In this document: piece after piece, positions 10,537 to 20,628 of the stretch
Layout of the letters: the number at the start of each line of letters is the position of its first letter
How positions within the stretch are numbered: the first letter of the stretch is position 1
Source of the DNA: Sanderia malayensis
Lineage: Eukaryota > Cnidaria > Scyphozoa > Semaeostomeae > Pelagiidae
Assembly: GCA_013076295.1 (NCBI GenBank)
Contig: RQOL01000466.1
Span: 5,809,080-5,873,079, forward strand
Direction of reading: 5' to 3'
DNA length: 64,000 bases
The notes under the pieces: generated by a model
What the model was told of the DNA's origin: nothing
What the model saw: the letters and a program-made list of their open reading frames with translations, nothing else
Database searches by the model: none
Program-made: the position numbers and the translations under genes

Positions 10537-10650
10537 AAAGTTCCCGGATCCTCCAAAAAATATTCAACAACGAAAACGGGGAATCCCCTCCCCACTGCTC
10601 TCGCTTTTCCCGCCGTTTCGTCTAGTTCTTTCTCAAAAAAATATTTCAAC

Positions 10651-11330
10651 ATGGCGGACAGTTCTGCCTGGGAGGAGTATTTTGATGAATTAGATGTTTT
10701 AGTTGGTGATATAGAAGATCGCTCCTCATTACCTCAGGAAGAAGTAGAAATTATTTTTGAACGCATAAACCAGGCAATACAAAGTTTGCATTGTGTACTT
10801 CTTATCATATACACTGCTAAAAACGACCTGCAGCAAGTCCTTCTAAATCTTCAGAGTTTTGCTCAAGTGGTTTCGAGAGAACTTACAGGAAAAAGTAATT
10901 CTGAGCTTCCTGTATATCAACATTATCCAGCCAATCAGCTTGGCAACGTTGGAAGACCAAAGTATATAATCCGGGAAGAGACACTGATGTTATTTAGTGA
11001 CACTGATGTTATAGGTTACACGTGGAATGAAATAGCATCCATGTTACTGGTATCCAGATGGACAGTGAGACGGTGCATTGAAGAGCTAGGCATAAAGGAA
11101 TAAAGGAGGCTACTGGACATAGCACAACTTCAGATGACAATCTTGATCAAATTATATAGGAATTCCACGAGGGGCATGGCTCTTACGTCGGAAGGTCAAT
11201 GCTTCAAGGCCATCTGAAATCTGTTGGATTGAAAATACAACAACAACGAATCAAATCAGCTCTTGCAAGAGTTGATCCGCGTGGTTCCAGAAAAAGATGG
11301 GCTTGTAGGATCGAAAGACGGAAGTAAAAA
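10651..11330 (+). pseudogene. N-terminal part of an integrase-core (rve-type) element protein
   Basis: ATG 10651 opens a 150-residue frame with an acidic start, then GRPKYIIREETL (about residues 108-119), then W..IA..L.VSR-T-VRR-C-EELG, a helix-turn-helix. Continuing in another register and across a TAG near 11157 one reads SYVGRSMLQGHLKSVGLKIQ and then ARVDPRGSRKRW. This succession (GRP.Y.I motif, HTH, RSML-x-G-x-L-x-x-x-G, RVDP-x-GS) is what I know from integrase-core proteins common in cnidarian and fish genomes; the catalytic core that should follow RVDP is absent. The frameshift after 11103, the stop and the truncation mark it as dead. Confidence 0.6.
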
Positions 11331-11339
11331 GTCCCAAGT

Positions 11340-11654
11340 AAATGCCAAATGCCAAGGTTAAATGCCAACGAAAATACCAGCGATGGGAGATACATTGCGT
11401 CTAATAGAATTAAAATAACTAACCGGAACAACAATGGGTCAATCTCCGAGAGATTACGGCAAGCCTCACAGGCGACCAAAAAACAACCTCTTGGGTAGTA
11501 TCTATGGGATTCCTACAAGTTATGTGGAATTCCTACATTCCTGACACCCTAAAAACAATGTAAACCGTTGAAATTCCTGAAAATTACTGTAATCACTCAT
11601 GGGGTAAATCAACTTTGATTTGCCCTCTCAAATAACAATGGATAATTAGGATTA
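11340..11654. other. Intervening DNA, no gene seen
   Basis: No ORF or repeat recognised beyond the edge of repeat family A. Confidence 0.35.
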
Positions 11655-11800
11655 TAATGTTTCTTTAGTTCTGCTTCAACAATAACGATTATTTCAACCT
11701 GTTCTTGGCGTGTTTTTTGGTTGTTCTTGGAGTGTTCAACCTGTTCTTGGGTTGTTCTGGCATGTTCCGGGGTGTTCCGCTTTTTAGTATCGTCGGATTC
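11655..11800 (-). repeat. Interspersed repeat family A, copy 4 (partial, inverted)
   Basis: Contains ACGATTATTTCAACCTGTTC (11685-11704), the TGTTCTTGG repeats and the terminal CCGCTTTTTAGTATCGTC (11778-11795), matching copy 3 at 2486-2586. Only the GAAC-repeat end of the family is present. Confidence 0.65.
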
Positions 11801-11834
11801 AGGACTCACATTGGGAAAGTCGCTGCAAAAGACG

Positions 11835-11836
11835 TA
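11835..11836. other. Empty target site (TA) for the 308 bp MITE
   Basis: GCAAAAGACGTATTATCATTG here is the uninterrupted inverse of the sequence that flanks the MITE at 15811-16118. One TA is present here where the filled site has two. Confidence 0.85.
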
Positions 11837-12529
11837 TTATCATTGATTGCTACAATTTCGAAGATCATTCCATGAAACTACAACTATATGGGGATGTTTT
11901 CAGCAAAAAACCGCATCTCTATCTCGCTTGTAGCTCTGAATCGAGCGGGAAATATTTTATCACTTTCTCTTCGACTTGGCGGCCTGCCAAGCTGGCCTAC
12001 CGTGGTCCGTTCCGTCAACATGGTAATTTACATTTCCTAAATGGTGATGACGTAGCTCGAAAATTTATGACCATGTCTTGAATTGAAAAAAGAACCCCAA
12101 GAAATCAGCATCTTTGCATTGTTATGTGACTTGTATTTTCTCATGGATTTCGGAATTTATATAAATTATAATCCTTTCTAGACGACAGGGAAATTTTTAC
12201 AAGAATCTAGCAATCAGGGTAGCCGGAATTCTGTTTGTTGAGACAAGATACAGGGGGGTTTGTGTTTCAAAATCCGGCAGGGGACAGAACATTTTTGGCC
12301 CGCGGCTCATGTTATTGCTTACGTCATATCTTGCGGGTCAATCAACTTTTTTTTAATCAAACTTCAGCAAAATTAATATCAATCGAAAGAGCATTTTCAA
12401 CCAAGCAAAAAAGTATAAGAACTAGGGCCATAAAATCCATACAGAAAAAATATGAGCTCTTAAAATTTTTAAGTTATTTCGCATTGTAATGACATGTCAA
12501 ATTAGGCCTACTTACTGTCATCGCTATCA

Positions 12530-13221
12530 CTACTGCTTTCACCATCGCTAGAATCGCCAAAAAACGATATAATCAAGCTCCATGTCGTCTTCAAATGTAA
12601 TTTCCTTGTTTCCATTGGCCTCCTTTCTTTTTCGCTTTCTGACATGTTTCCCAAACAGTAGTAGCTGATAACCCGAAAACATGGTTTGAAGCACTATTGG
12701 TTTTGCGAAGATTTATATTTAATTTTAATTGTAGATAAGTTGCAATATGCTTACCTTCATACCATACAGGCACAACAGATATCTCAGAGTCAGCGTGCTC
12801 CAACTCCCAGCCACTGTTCATTATGTTTCTACGGAGCATTACTCTTTTACCGCAATGCATCCTTTTCATTAGCCGAAAGTTTGATCGTCTAATATGTTGC
12901 TGTAAGGATTTTGGGTCGGCCGCGAGGCTCATTGATGACTTAGTTTTCATTTTAGTTGCATAATCTTACCTTGGCTTTGATGTAGTTTTCTTCTTTTAGT
13001 CCACTGTAGCAATTTAGTTGGAAGAATCTTAGAACATATCTCTCCATATCTTCACTAATAATTTCACATTCTCCAAACCCTTGTAATAATTTCAGGATAT
13101 CGTTATCGCCAAACACCTTCTTTAACACTTTTAACACTTTTAACTTTCCAATTCCAAAAGGATACGATGTCGTATCGCAGCGCAGCCTGTTACACAAAGT
13201 ATATGGGAAAGCTTCAGACAA
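12530..13221 (-). pseudogene. C-terminal part of FEN/PIN-like nuclease family, left-arm copy
   Basis: Two minus-strand pieces form one protein. The first (13221-12952) has RLRCDTTSYPFGIGKLKVLK, then GFGECEIISEDMERYVLRFF. The second (12950-12591) has AADPKSLQQHIRRSN, GWELEHAD and VPVWYEG. The same order of motifs (GCDTT...G.K.KVLK; PVW...NQL.P; basic tail; acidic tail) is seen in the longer copy at 33.7-36.2 kb. Here the motif reads RCDTT rather than GCDTT. A shift by one base inside the basic tail breaks the end. Only the C-terminal third of the family is present. See the entry at 33744 for the proposed role. Confidence 0.55.
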
Positions 13222-13355
13222 AGATCCTCACTAACGTTATCTACTACTTATTCTCTTTGTATATGCTTACGCTAAATATAAGCCATCTGTCCATGGGTTA
13301 TGGAGATAAATAGTGATAAATACGTTGACATCCAAAAAGGAAGGAGATAACATTG

Positions 13356-14823
13356 ATGGAGGATCTTTGTCCGAGGCTTGAAGAGTTAAAAGTGTTAACG
13401 AAGGTGCTTGGCGATAAGGATATCCTTAAATTATTAGAAGGGTTTGAAGAATGCGAAGTTATTAGTGAAGATGTGGAGAGAAATGTTGTAAGATTCTTTG
13501 AACTAAATTGCTAGAATAGATTAAAAGAGGAAACTACATTAAAGCCAGGGTAGGATTATGCAACCAAAATGAAAAATAAATCAGAGAAAGTGGGCTGGCC
13601 CGCTAGGCAAGATCTCACTGGAGCACTACCGAGATCTCGGCAAGCGGGGTGGAAATTTCCCATATGAACACTCCATCCTGCTTGCCGGGCCAGAAACGTG
13701 CCGACTGCGTGACAAATATCATGTTACAGTTTCTATCCCGGCCGGCGAGACGGAATTTTCTCACATGAACAGAATTTGCATCTGTCTCGCTTAGTGAGCT
13801 GTAATACTGCTGATTTTTGGTTAGTTTTTGTTCATTCATTCGCATGTTTTGTCATTTGCCACAGGCCATGCCTTGTAGCATCAGAACGGTTTATATTTCG
13901 GTAATCCTTTATTTTAATACGTGTATCGATTCACACCCATAATTTGGTCCTATACAAAGGTATTCAGGTTTTACTTTACTTCCCTCACCGGACGTAATCA
14001 CTCCCTATTGACGTATGTAGTTTCATTATTCTTTGTATCTGTTGTCACGTGATTTTAGTAGTTAAATGTAGGCGTTTTAGTTTAATTAATCAGTTTTTTA
14101 GACTCGCCTGGATATGTGAGCATCAGAAGGAGAGAGCATACCGTTCAGGGGCGAGATGCTTGAGAAAGACCTCGTTGCCTTAGTTTTTAGTTGCTGTTTT
14201 TATATACTTGGTTCTTGAGAAAGGCCAAGGTCGAGTTGCTGTTTTTATGATATAGGTTTGAGGAAACTATATCCGTCGTGTGTCGATTGTCGTTTGAAAT
14301 ATTAAAGTATGCTGAAAAGAAGCTCTGGTACATGTAAGAAAAGAAAGGAAAAATAGAACTGTGTCGTTTTTTTTTATGTCATATTTACTTGTCCGCAATT
14401 TCATCAAATATTGGTTGAAAGAGCCTTAGACCTCGGAATCCAGTTTACAGAGCTGGCCCGGCAAGCGGGCTCATATGAACAGGCCCTAAAGGAATAATGC
14501 TCGGTAGAAACATAAAGAACAGTGGCTACGCGCTGACTCTGAGATATCTGTTGGGCCTGTATCGCATGAAGGTATGCATGTTGCAACTTATCTACAATTA
14601 AAAATAAAAGTAAACCTTCGCAAAACAAATAGTGCTTCAAAACATGTTTTTGGGTAATCAGCTTCCACCGTTTGGGAAGGATGGTAAAAAGCGAACAAGA
14701 AAGGAGGCCAATGAAAACAACGAAATTGCATTTGAAAACGACACGGAACTTAATTATATCTTTTTTGGCGATTCTAGCGATGATGAAAGCAGTACTGATA
14801 GCGATGACGGTGAATGGGCTTAA
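13356..14823 (+). pseudogene. C-terminal part of FEN/PIN-like nuclease family, right-arm copy
   Basis: From ATG 13356 the frame reads LKVLTKVLGDKDILKLLEGF and CEVISEDVERNVVRFFELNC, then a TAG. The homology resumes after an inserted 0.9 kb element: 14500-14570 encodes SEDISVGPVWYEG-like residues in a broken frame, and 14632-14823 ends the protein with NQLPPFGKDGKKRTRKE, then an acidic tail with SSDDESSTDSDDGEWA. This end matches NQLSPTLTRRPKKVGRK in the copy at 34 kb. It mirrors the left-arm copy at 12530-13221. Confidence 0.55.
13592..14486. mobile_element. Element inserted in the right arm, about 0.9 kb
   Basis: Starts GGGCTGGCCCGCTAGGCAAG and ends, inverted, with GGGCC.../...GCCCGCTTGCCGGGCCAG (14445-14486). 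The ends are themselves partly repeated (CTTGCCGGGCCAG near 13680). It interrupts the homology of the right arm exactly where the left arm is continuous, which supports insertion. No transposase seen. Confidence 0.45.
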
Positions 14824-15810
14824 TTTGACATGTCATTACAAAGCGAAATAACTTAAATTGCAAAAATTACATCATTTGAACTTTAGTCCATTCTGATGAC
14901 GTCATTGCAAAAATTTCAAGAGCTCATGTTTTTTTCTGTATAGATTTTATGACCCTAGTTGTTATAGGTTCTTTGCTTGGTTTTAAATGCTCTTTCGATT
15001 GATATTAATTTTGCTGAAGTCTGATTAAAAACGTTGATTGACCCGCAAGATATGACGTAAGCAATAACATGTCCCCCAGGCCGAAAATGTTTTGTCCCCT
15101 GGCGGAATTTGAAACCCAAACCCCCCAGTATCATGTCTCAACAAACAGAATTCCGGTGACCCTGATTGCTAGATTCTTATATGAATTTCCCTGTCTATTC
15201 TTGTTGATTCAAATCAACCATTACTAACTATAATATAAAAAGCTTTTACTTATAAGTTTAATTGAGTTAATTTTAGAATATGTGTACAAGACAGTCAAAT
15301 TCTCTTTGCTTGACGTTCTTGTCTGTGGCAATTCTTATTGCGAGAATCTTTCTCAAATAATGGCATTCAAAAAACAGCAACAACCATACTGGAAGCCGTA
15401 TGGAAATTTCGTCACCTAAGAGCTTCTGGTCCAACAAGCCTGAAAATATTCAGAATTCTAACAAACAACAAACTTTCGCAAGCTACACTAAAATCGGAAA
15501 TGAAAACAATTAGTAAAAAATAAACCAATTTCTGACAATTTTATGCTTTATTTCCGGTCAATGCTTACATATCACTGTCTTATTGTTCACGTCATTGCTT
15601 TTCTTCCTGTTTTTCTTTTTTTCCCGTGCAAGGCAAAAATAACTTCGTGGCAATCGTTGTTGCCTTGGCGTCGGAGAGCAGGCGACAAAATATTTCCCGT
15701 CTGATTTGGACATACAAGCGAGATAGAGATGCGGTTTTTTGCTGAAAATATCCTCATATGGCTGTAATTTCAGGAAATAAACTTCAAATTTGTAGCAATC
15801 AATGATAATA

Positions 15811-16118
15811 CTTTAATCGGACAAACTTTCGCGGGAAGAAACTTTCGCGATTTTCGCGTTTTTGGCCAAAATTCGCGAAAGTTTATTGCGCGAAATTTTC
15901 TAAAATATGAAATTCGCGAAAGTTTATTCTTAATCAAAATTTCAAAATTGGAAATTCGCGAAAGTTTATTCGCGCAAAATTTTCGACTTAGCTAAAACGC
16001 GAAAGTTTATTCGCGCGAAATATCCGATTTTGCCTGAAACGCGAAAGTTAATTCCATAAATTTCGCGTTTTTCTTGCCTCGCGAAAGTTTCTTCCCGCGA
16101 AAGTTTGTCCGATTAAAG
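15811..16118. mobile_element. 308 bp Tc1/mariner-type MITE with TTCGCG repeats
   Basis: The ends are a near-perfect inverted repeat of about 38 bp starting CTTTAATCGGACAAACTTTC, flanked on both sides by TA (15809-15810 and 16119-16120), the target duplication of Tc1/mariner elements. The empty site exists at 11835. Inside, the core CTTTCGCG/CGCGAAAG occurs about nine times, often as CGCGAAAGTTTATTCGCG. There is no coding capacity, so it must be mobilised in trans. Confidence 0.85.
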
Positions 16119-16404
16119 TACGTCTTTTGCAGCGACTTTTCCAATGTGAGTCTGGAATCTCCAATGTGAGTTTAGATTCCAGACCTATATTCGTCTGTCT
16201 TGATTTTGGTAGCCTCGTATTGATCCTCCACACCAATCACTGATCTACATAGAGATAGGATATATACTAATCTAGAGTGCGAGCGAGGCTCCTGAAAGGT
16301 GAACTTTTTCGGCCATCTTGTTGACGGGAGTTTTTGACGGGCAAAAGTACTGATTTCAATGCGTAAATGCCTATCACATAGGCAAAAACATGGATTTTTA
16401 GTAT

Positions 16405-16969
16405 CTACCGTATATAATATCTGAGCGGTGACGGAAACGTGAACTTCCTCGTCAATCAAAGGCCACAGTAACAAAAGACGTAATCGGATTAGTGTCAAAC
16501 GCAACAGGGATTCATTGTTTCGAAAACGGTAAACAACGCACGATGGATCTTTCCAGAAGCATGACATCATTCAGACGTAATAATTGTCAGGGGGTCGCAT
16601 GGCACAACTTGTTTTGTTCGACTCATTGCTTTAGTACGGATCAAAGCTTTCGATATGTCCCCCTCGCACGCAAAACAAAAGCCAAGGCACTGCAGTAGCT
16701 GACACAGGACACAAAGGAGACTTCAAACGAATACAAAGGGAGAGTTTTGGAGAAGAATTTTCGAATGAGAAAAGTGAAAATATCTGGAAAAGGAAAACGA
16801 ATTTCGAAAAACAAAATAGATATTGCACATATAGAGGGTAGTGGGAAGAATTGCGAGTGGTTTTCGAAAAGAACAGATCAGGCAGATTGTGGGAACGGTG
16901 TCCAGAACCTTCATCGCTGGGGGTCTTTGAGGCACGTTTCCGTCACCGCTCAGATATTATTTAAGGTAG
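16405..16969. mobile_element. Nested 0.56 kb element in P-like copy 1
   Basis: CTACCGTATATAATATCTGA (16405) with GCGGTGACGGAAACGTG is repeated inverted at 16935-16969 (CACGTTTCCGTCACCGC... AAGGTAG). Copy 2 lacks it. ORFs inside (16492-16698, 16747-16992) show no recognisable domain. Confidence 0.55.
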
Positions 16970-17319
16970 ACATGGGAACAGAGCGATTTTAACATACATA
17001 ATGAATTGATTTGAGAAAATAAATCTCTTGATTATTTCTTACAACCGAGAACCGAGCACCCCTTATTTTCTTTTTGAGAATCGCCCGGTTGCTGCATTTG
17101 TATCTATCATATCATTCATAGCATAGAAATAAGTGCTATTGACAGCTTCTAAGACCTGTTTTACATGCTCGATATTAATACAAGGTTGTAACTTTATTTT
17201 TCCATCGAATTTACAATTTCTAGTCTACTATATACATTGCAGATGTATATACATGTAAACTAATCTAAATCGATGTTACATACATTAATTAATTAAAACA
17301 AAGTAATAAAAAATTTTAA

Positions 17320-20300
17320 TTATTCATTTACAATAAAACGACAGGCATTGCAATTGCATGTTGGGCCACTCCATTGTGTTATTAGGGTTTTGAAAGTATT
17401 AAGATTTTCTGCAGATTTGAGCTCGTTTGGCAAACAGTTCCAAACTTGTGGTCCTAAGAATTTTAGGCTATTTGAGCCAAACGTGACTTGGTTCGGTCTA
17501 TAATGAACAAGATTATTTGGATTCCGCATTGAATAGTTAGAGGTTCTGATCTGAAAAATATCTTTCATGAAAGGAGGATTCAGGTCATTCAAAGTCTTAA
17601 ACATTTCTAAGGAAAGAGTCCTGAGTCTTGAAACATGCATGGTACACCGTTGCGATTTTGAGAGAAGTTCATTATATGAGCTTGAGTAATCATGGTAGAG
17701 AAACCTAAGTGCGCGTTCCTGTATCTTTTCAATTTTCTGCATGGAATTTGCAGAGCAAAAATGCCAGACTAACGGACAATAATTAAAATTTGAATATATA
17801 AAACTATGAACAAGGACATTTCTTTCTTTGAAACCAATATAAGCTCGAAGCCTCTTTAGGACATTGAGTTGAGTTGCCGCTTTTTTACACAGTTTTGAAA
17901 TGTGTGGCTCAAAGTTTAATTTATAATCGAGTTCTATCCCAAGAAGCTTCACTGAATCTTCAGTTTCAATAGTCTTTTCTTGGATGTTTATTTTAACCCC
18001 ACAAGTATTTGTCTGATTTTTTGTAACTAACATTGCATGGAACTTTGAAGGATTTGCAATCATGTGGTTGTCATTTAGCCAATCTAGTGCAATACCCGAT
18101 TCTTCCTCTAGGACTCGCACCAAATCCGGTAACGTCCTAGAGAAACAAGCAAGTGTGTTATCATCAGCATAGTTATATAGCGTTGCCTGTCTTATGAATA
18201 AGAAAAGATCATTAATATATACATTAAAAAGAATAGGGCCTAGCACTGAGCCTCGAGGGACACCAGACAAGATTGTTTGAAACGAGCTGTAAGTGTTCTT
18301 TATCCTAACTGATTGTTCGCGACGTTTAAGATATGAGTATATTAGTATCAAAGCATTTTCATCAAAACCATATGCATTTAACTTCGCAATCAGCAGATCA
18401 TGTGGGATGCAATCAAAAGCTTTGGACAAGTCCATTAGGACAGCACCTACAATGTAATTATTGTCAAGTTTCATCTTCCAGTCTTCAAGTAGTCTTATTA
18501 AAACATGTTGCGTTCCGTAAGCTTTCCTGTATGCACCTATGAACGCTGATAAAGTCTTATCAAGATAGAGAACCAATTGCTGCTTTATTATTTTTTCATA
18601 GATTTTGGAGAATGTATTTAAAACACTAACCCGACGAAAATTTTTCTCGACAGTTCGATTTGACTCACCCTTGTCTAATGGACAAACTGCTGCACGCTTT
18701 CCTTTTTCTGGGAACCTATTGTATTTTAGAGAGTTATTTATTGCCGTGGCCAAGGGAACGGTAAGCTCATCCGCAGCTAAATGTACCAGTTTGGGTGGGA
18801 TTTTATCCTCACCTGTTGATTTTTTCTTGTCCAAGGATTTAAGTAGGGCCCAGACCTCGTGATGCTGCACCTCATGAAAAGAGAAGGGATCTGAGATATC
18901 GTTACCCTCCTTTATTGCAAGAACACTAGGATGATTTTTGTACTTATCTAGAATCAGCCTGACGAGTTGTCCATCATCATCAGTTTCGACTGTATCAGCG
19001 ATGATAAGAGGTTTCTGACCACTAGTTTTTTCGACTATATTTATATAATGATTATTGAAAATCTCAGTCAGCTGATAATCATCTGTTACAATTTGGTTGT
19101 TATGTACCAAGGATATATCGTCCCCGACCAATCCTCCTTTATTAGAAAGAAAAGGTTTAACTAAATTCCAAAACTCTTGATTAGAAATTAAGTCTTTTGC
19201 AGTGGCTTTTTTGAAATGTTGTTTAATTGCCTTTTTCCGCAAGGAAACACACTTATTGCGCTCTTTTTTATAATTCCTTTCGTTTTGATCTGTGGGATTT
19301 TTATTTAGTTTATTTTTTAACTTTGTTCTGGTATAAATAGCTTTTTTTAGTTCTCGAGTGACAAAAGGGGCATTGTTTCCTCGCACAGTTTTCGTCTTTA
19401 ACGGAGCGTGTTTGTCAACTAGATTTCGAAAGCTATTGGTAAGATTATCATAACACTTGTCTGGGTCCTCCAAGGCTACAAAATTAGTTCTACGAACATC
19501 GGCAAGGAATTTTGCGGGGTCAAATTTTTTATAGTTTCGATATTTTATTATTTTTGGTTTTAAACGAGGGATATGGGATTTAAGAATGGTGAGAACAAGA
19601 CCATGATAGTCGCTAAGACCAGTCTCAAAAATTGAGGTTTTCTGGAAACTTTTTTCTCTGTTAGTAAGAATGACATCGATGGAGGAGCTGCTATTTTTTG
19701 TAAAACATGTTTTGGCAGTCACTAAGTTTGAGAGCCCAAATACATCACAGAAGCTTGCAAGTTTCTGGTATGCAGCATCTGCCTTATCAAAGGTATTAAT
19801 GTTAATATCTCCCATTAATATCACGTTGTCATACTTGTCTAAGGCCGAGTTCAAGGATAGTGATAAGGCAGAAAAAAATGAATCTAAATTGCTGCGCTCG
19901 GGGGGTCGATAGATGCTGTAGATGATCCACTTTTTCTTATTCACCGTAAGTTCAGAACAGATTAGTTCGAGACTTGAGACTTCAAATGATGGTACACGAT
20001 TGCAAACAACACCTTTACGAACGTACTGCATTAGTCCCCCACCGAATTCATCCCTATCCTGACGCATTGGGGTTTTATAGTTATTTATCAAAAAGGCATT
20101 ATTGTTGAATTCAGAACTAAGTTTGGTTTCTTGAATAACAAGAATATCTGGCAAGAATTTTTCAATAATTATCCTAAGATCGGTAATCTTATACCTTATG
20201 CTATTTATATTTAGAAAACCAATGATAGGGTGATTGTGATACTGCGCTCTTAAACCAAAAAGGTTTTGCAAATCGTCGGGGAAATCAGAAATATCAGACT

Positions 20301-20628
20301 GTGAAGATGCAGTAAGGGAAGGACTAGGAAAAGTGTCTGAAGTAGAAAATTCTCCAGAATGTTGTCCTAGCAACTCCGTAGAATCAAGGTTATTTTCAAT
20401 ATCATTACAAACCCCTGACTCAAGAGATACATTAGTTGAAAATTCTTGAACAGATTCAAATAGTGGACTACCCCTTGATTCTAATGGAACTTGCCGGTTT
20501 TCAAGGCCTAACGGAGATTTTACCGATATTGGGTTTGAATCTATCGAATCCTCAAATGAACCAGTAAAATTATCTAGTAAGGCTACATCAATATTCCCAA
20601 AACCTGAACCTGAAGAACATGGTAATGG
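17320..20628 (-). CDS. LINE ORF2: APE-type endonuclease and reverse transcriptase
   Basis: Open from directly after the ORF1 TGA, in the same frame, for 1102 codons; no ATG occurs in the first 187 of them, so the start is uncertain. Counting from the TTG at 20371-20373 (residue 1): endonuclease motifs FLNINSIR (53-60), QETKL (81), IYRPP (154), GDININ (188) and SDYHG (254), which supply the usual Asn, Glu, Tyr, Asp and His; RT motifs KAFDCIPHDLL (651) and YADD (735-738). The thumb and C-terminal region ends near HYRPNQVTFGSN and a Cys pair (CNCNAC). Two conserved sites deviate: NFRRVS where NYRPVS is usual and GVPRGS where GVPQGS is usual, hints of early decay. It nicks DNA and copies element RNA at the nick. 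Confidence 0.85.
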   Translation of the reverse strand, partial: PLPCSSGSGFGNIDVALLDNFTGSFEDSIDSNPISVKSPLGLENRQVPLESRGSPLFESVQEFSTNVSLESGVCNDIENNLDSTELLGQHSGEFSTSDTFPSPSLTASSQSDISDFPDDLQNLFGLRAQYHNHPIIGFLNINSIRYKITDLRIIIEKFLPDILVIQETKLSSEFNNNAFLINNYKTPMRQDRDEFGGGLMQYVRKGVVCNRVPSFEVSSLELICSELTVNKKKWIIYSIYRPPERSNLDSFFSALSLSLNSALDKYDNVILMGDININTFDKADAAYQKLASFCDVFGLSNLVTAKTCFTKNSSSSIDVILTNREKSFQKTSIFETGLSDYHGLVLTILKSHIPRLKPKIIKYRNYKKFDPAKFLADVRRTNFVALEDPDKCYDNLTNSFRNLVDKHAPLKTKTVRGNNAPFVTRELKKAIYTRTKLKNKLNKNPTDQNERNYKKERNKCVSLRKKAIKQHFKKATAKDLISNQEFWNLVKPFLSNKGGLVGDDISLVHNNQIVTDDYQLTEIFNNHYINIVEKTSGQKPLIIADTVETDDDGQLVRLILDKYKNHPSVLAIKEGNDISDPFSFHEVQHHEVWALLKSLDKKKSTGEDKIPPKLVHLAADELTVPLATAINNSLKYNRFPEKGKRAAVCPLDKGESNRTVEKNFRRVSVLNTFSKIYEKIIKQQLVLYLDKTLSAFIGAYRKAYGTQHVLIRLLEDWKMKLDNNYIVGAVLMDLSKAFDCIPHDLLIAKLNAYGFDENALILIYSYLKRREQSVRIKNTYSSFQTILSGVPRGSVLGPILFNVYINDLFLFIRQATLYNYADDNTLACFSRTLPDLVRVLEEESGIALDWLNDNHMIANPSKFHAMLVTKNQTNTCGVKINIQEKTIETEDSVKLLGIELDYKLNFEPHISKLCKKAATQLNVLKRLRAYIGFKERNVLVHSFIYSNFNYCPLVWHFCSANSMQKIEKIQERALRFLYHDYSSSYNELLSKSQRCTMHVSRLRTLSLEMFKTLNDLNPPFMKDIFQIRTSNYSMRNPNNLVHYRPNQVTFGSNSLKFLGPQVWNCLPNELKSAENLNTFKTLITQWSGPTCNCNACRFIVNE

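Larger units (their letters stand above)
11807..13250 (-). repeat. Left arm of a 4.3 kb inverted repeat structure
   Basis: Blocks at 11812-11960, 12187-12360, 12500-12950 and 12952-13220 recur in inverted order at 16140-15715, 15205-15030, 14830-14500 and 13570-13370. Shared words include ACTCACATTGGGAAAGTCGC at the outer end and CTAGCAATCAGGGTAGCCGG / its inverse near 12210 and 15170. The arms have diverged by indels, so this is an old palindrome or two facing copies of one element. Confidence 0.7.
13350..16160 (+). repeat. Right arm of the 4.3 kb inverted repeat structure
   Basis: Inverse counterpart of 11807-13250, lengthened by the element at 13592-14486, the MITE at 15811-16118 and a block at about 15330-15700 that is absent from the left arm. 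The block at 15330-15530 recurs, inverted, at about 42740-42945. Confidence 0.7.

Noticed and set aside
15811..16118. CRISPR-like or satellite array
   Set aside because: Motif spacing is irregular, orientation changes, and clean TIRs with TA flanks identify a MITE.
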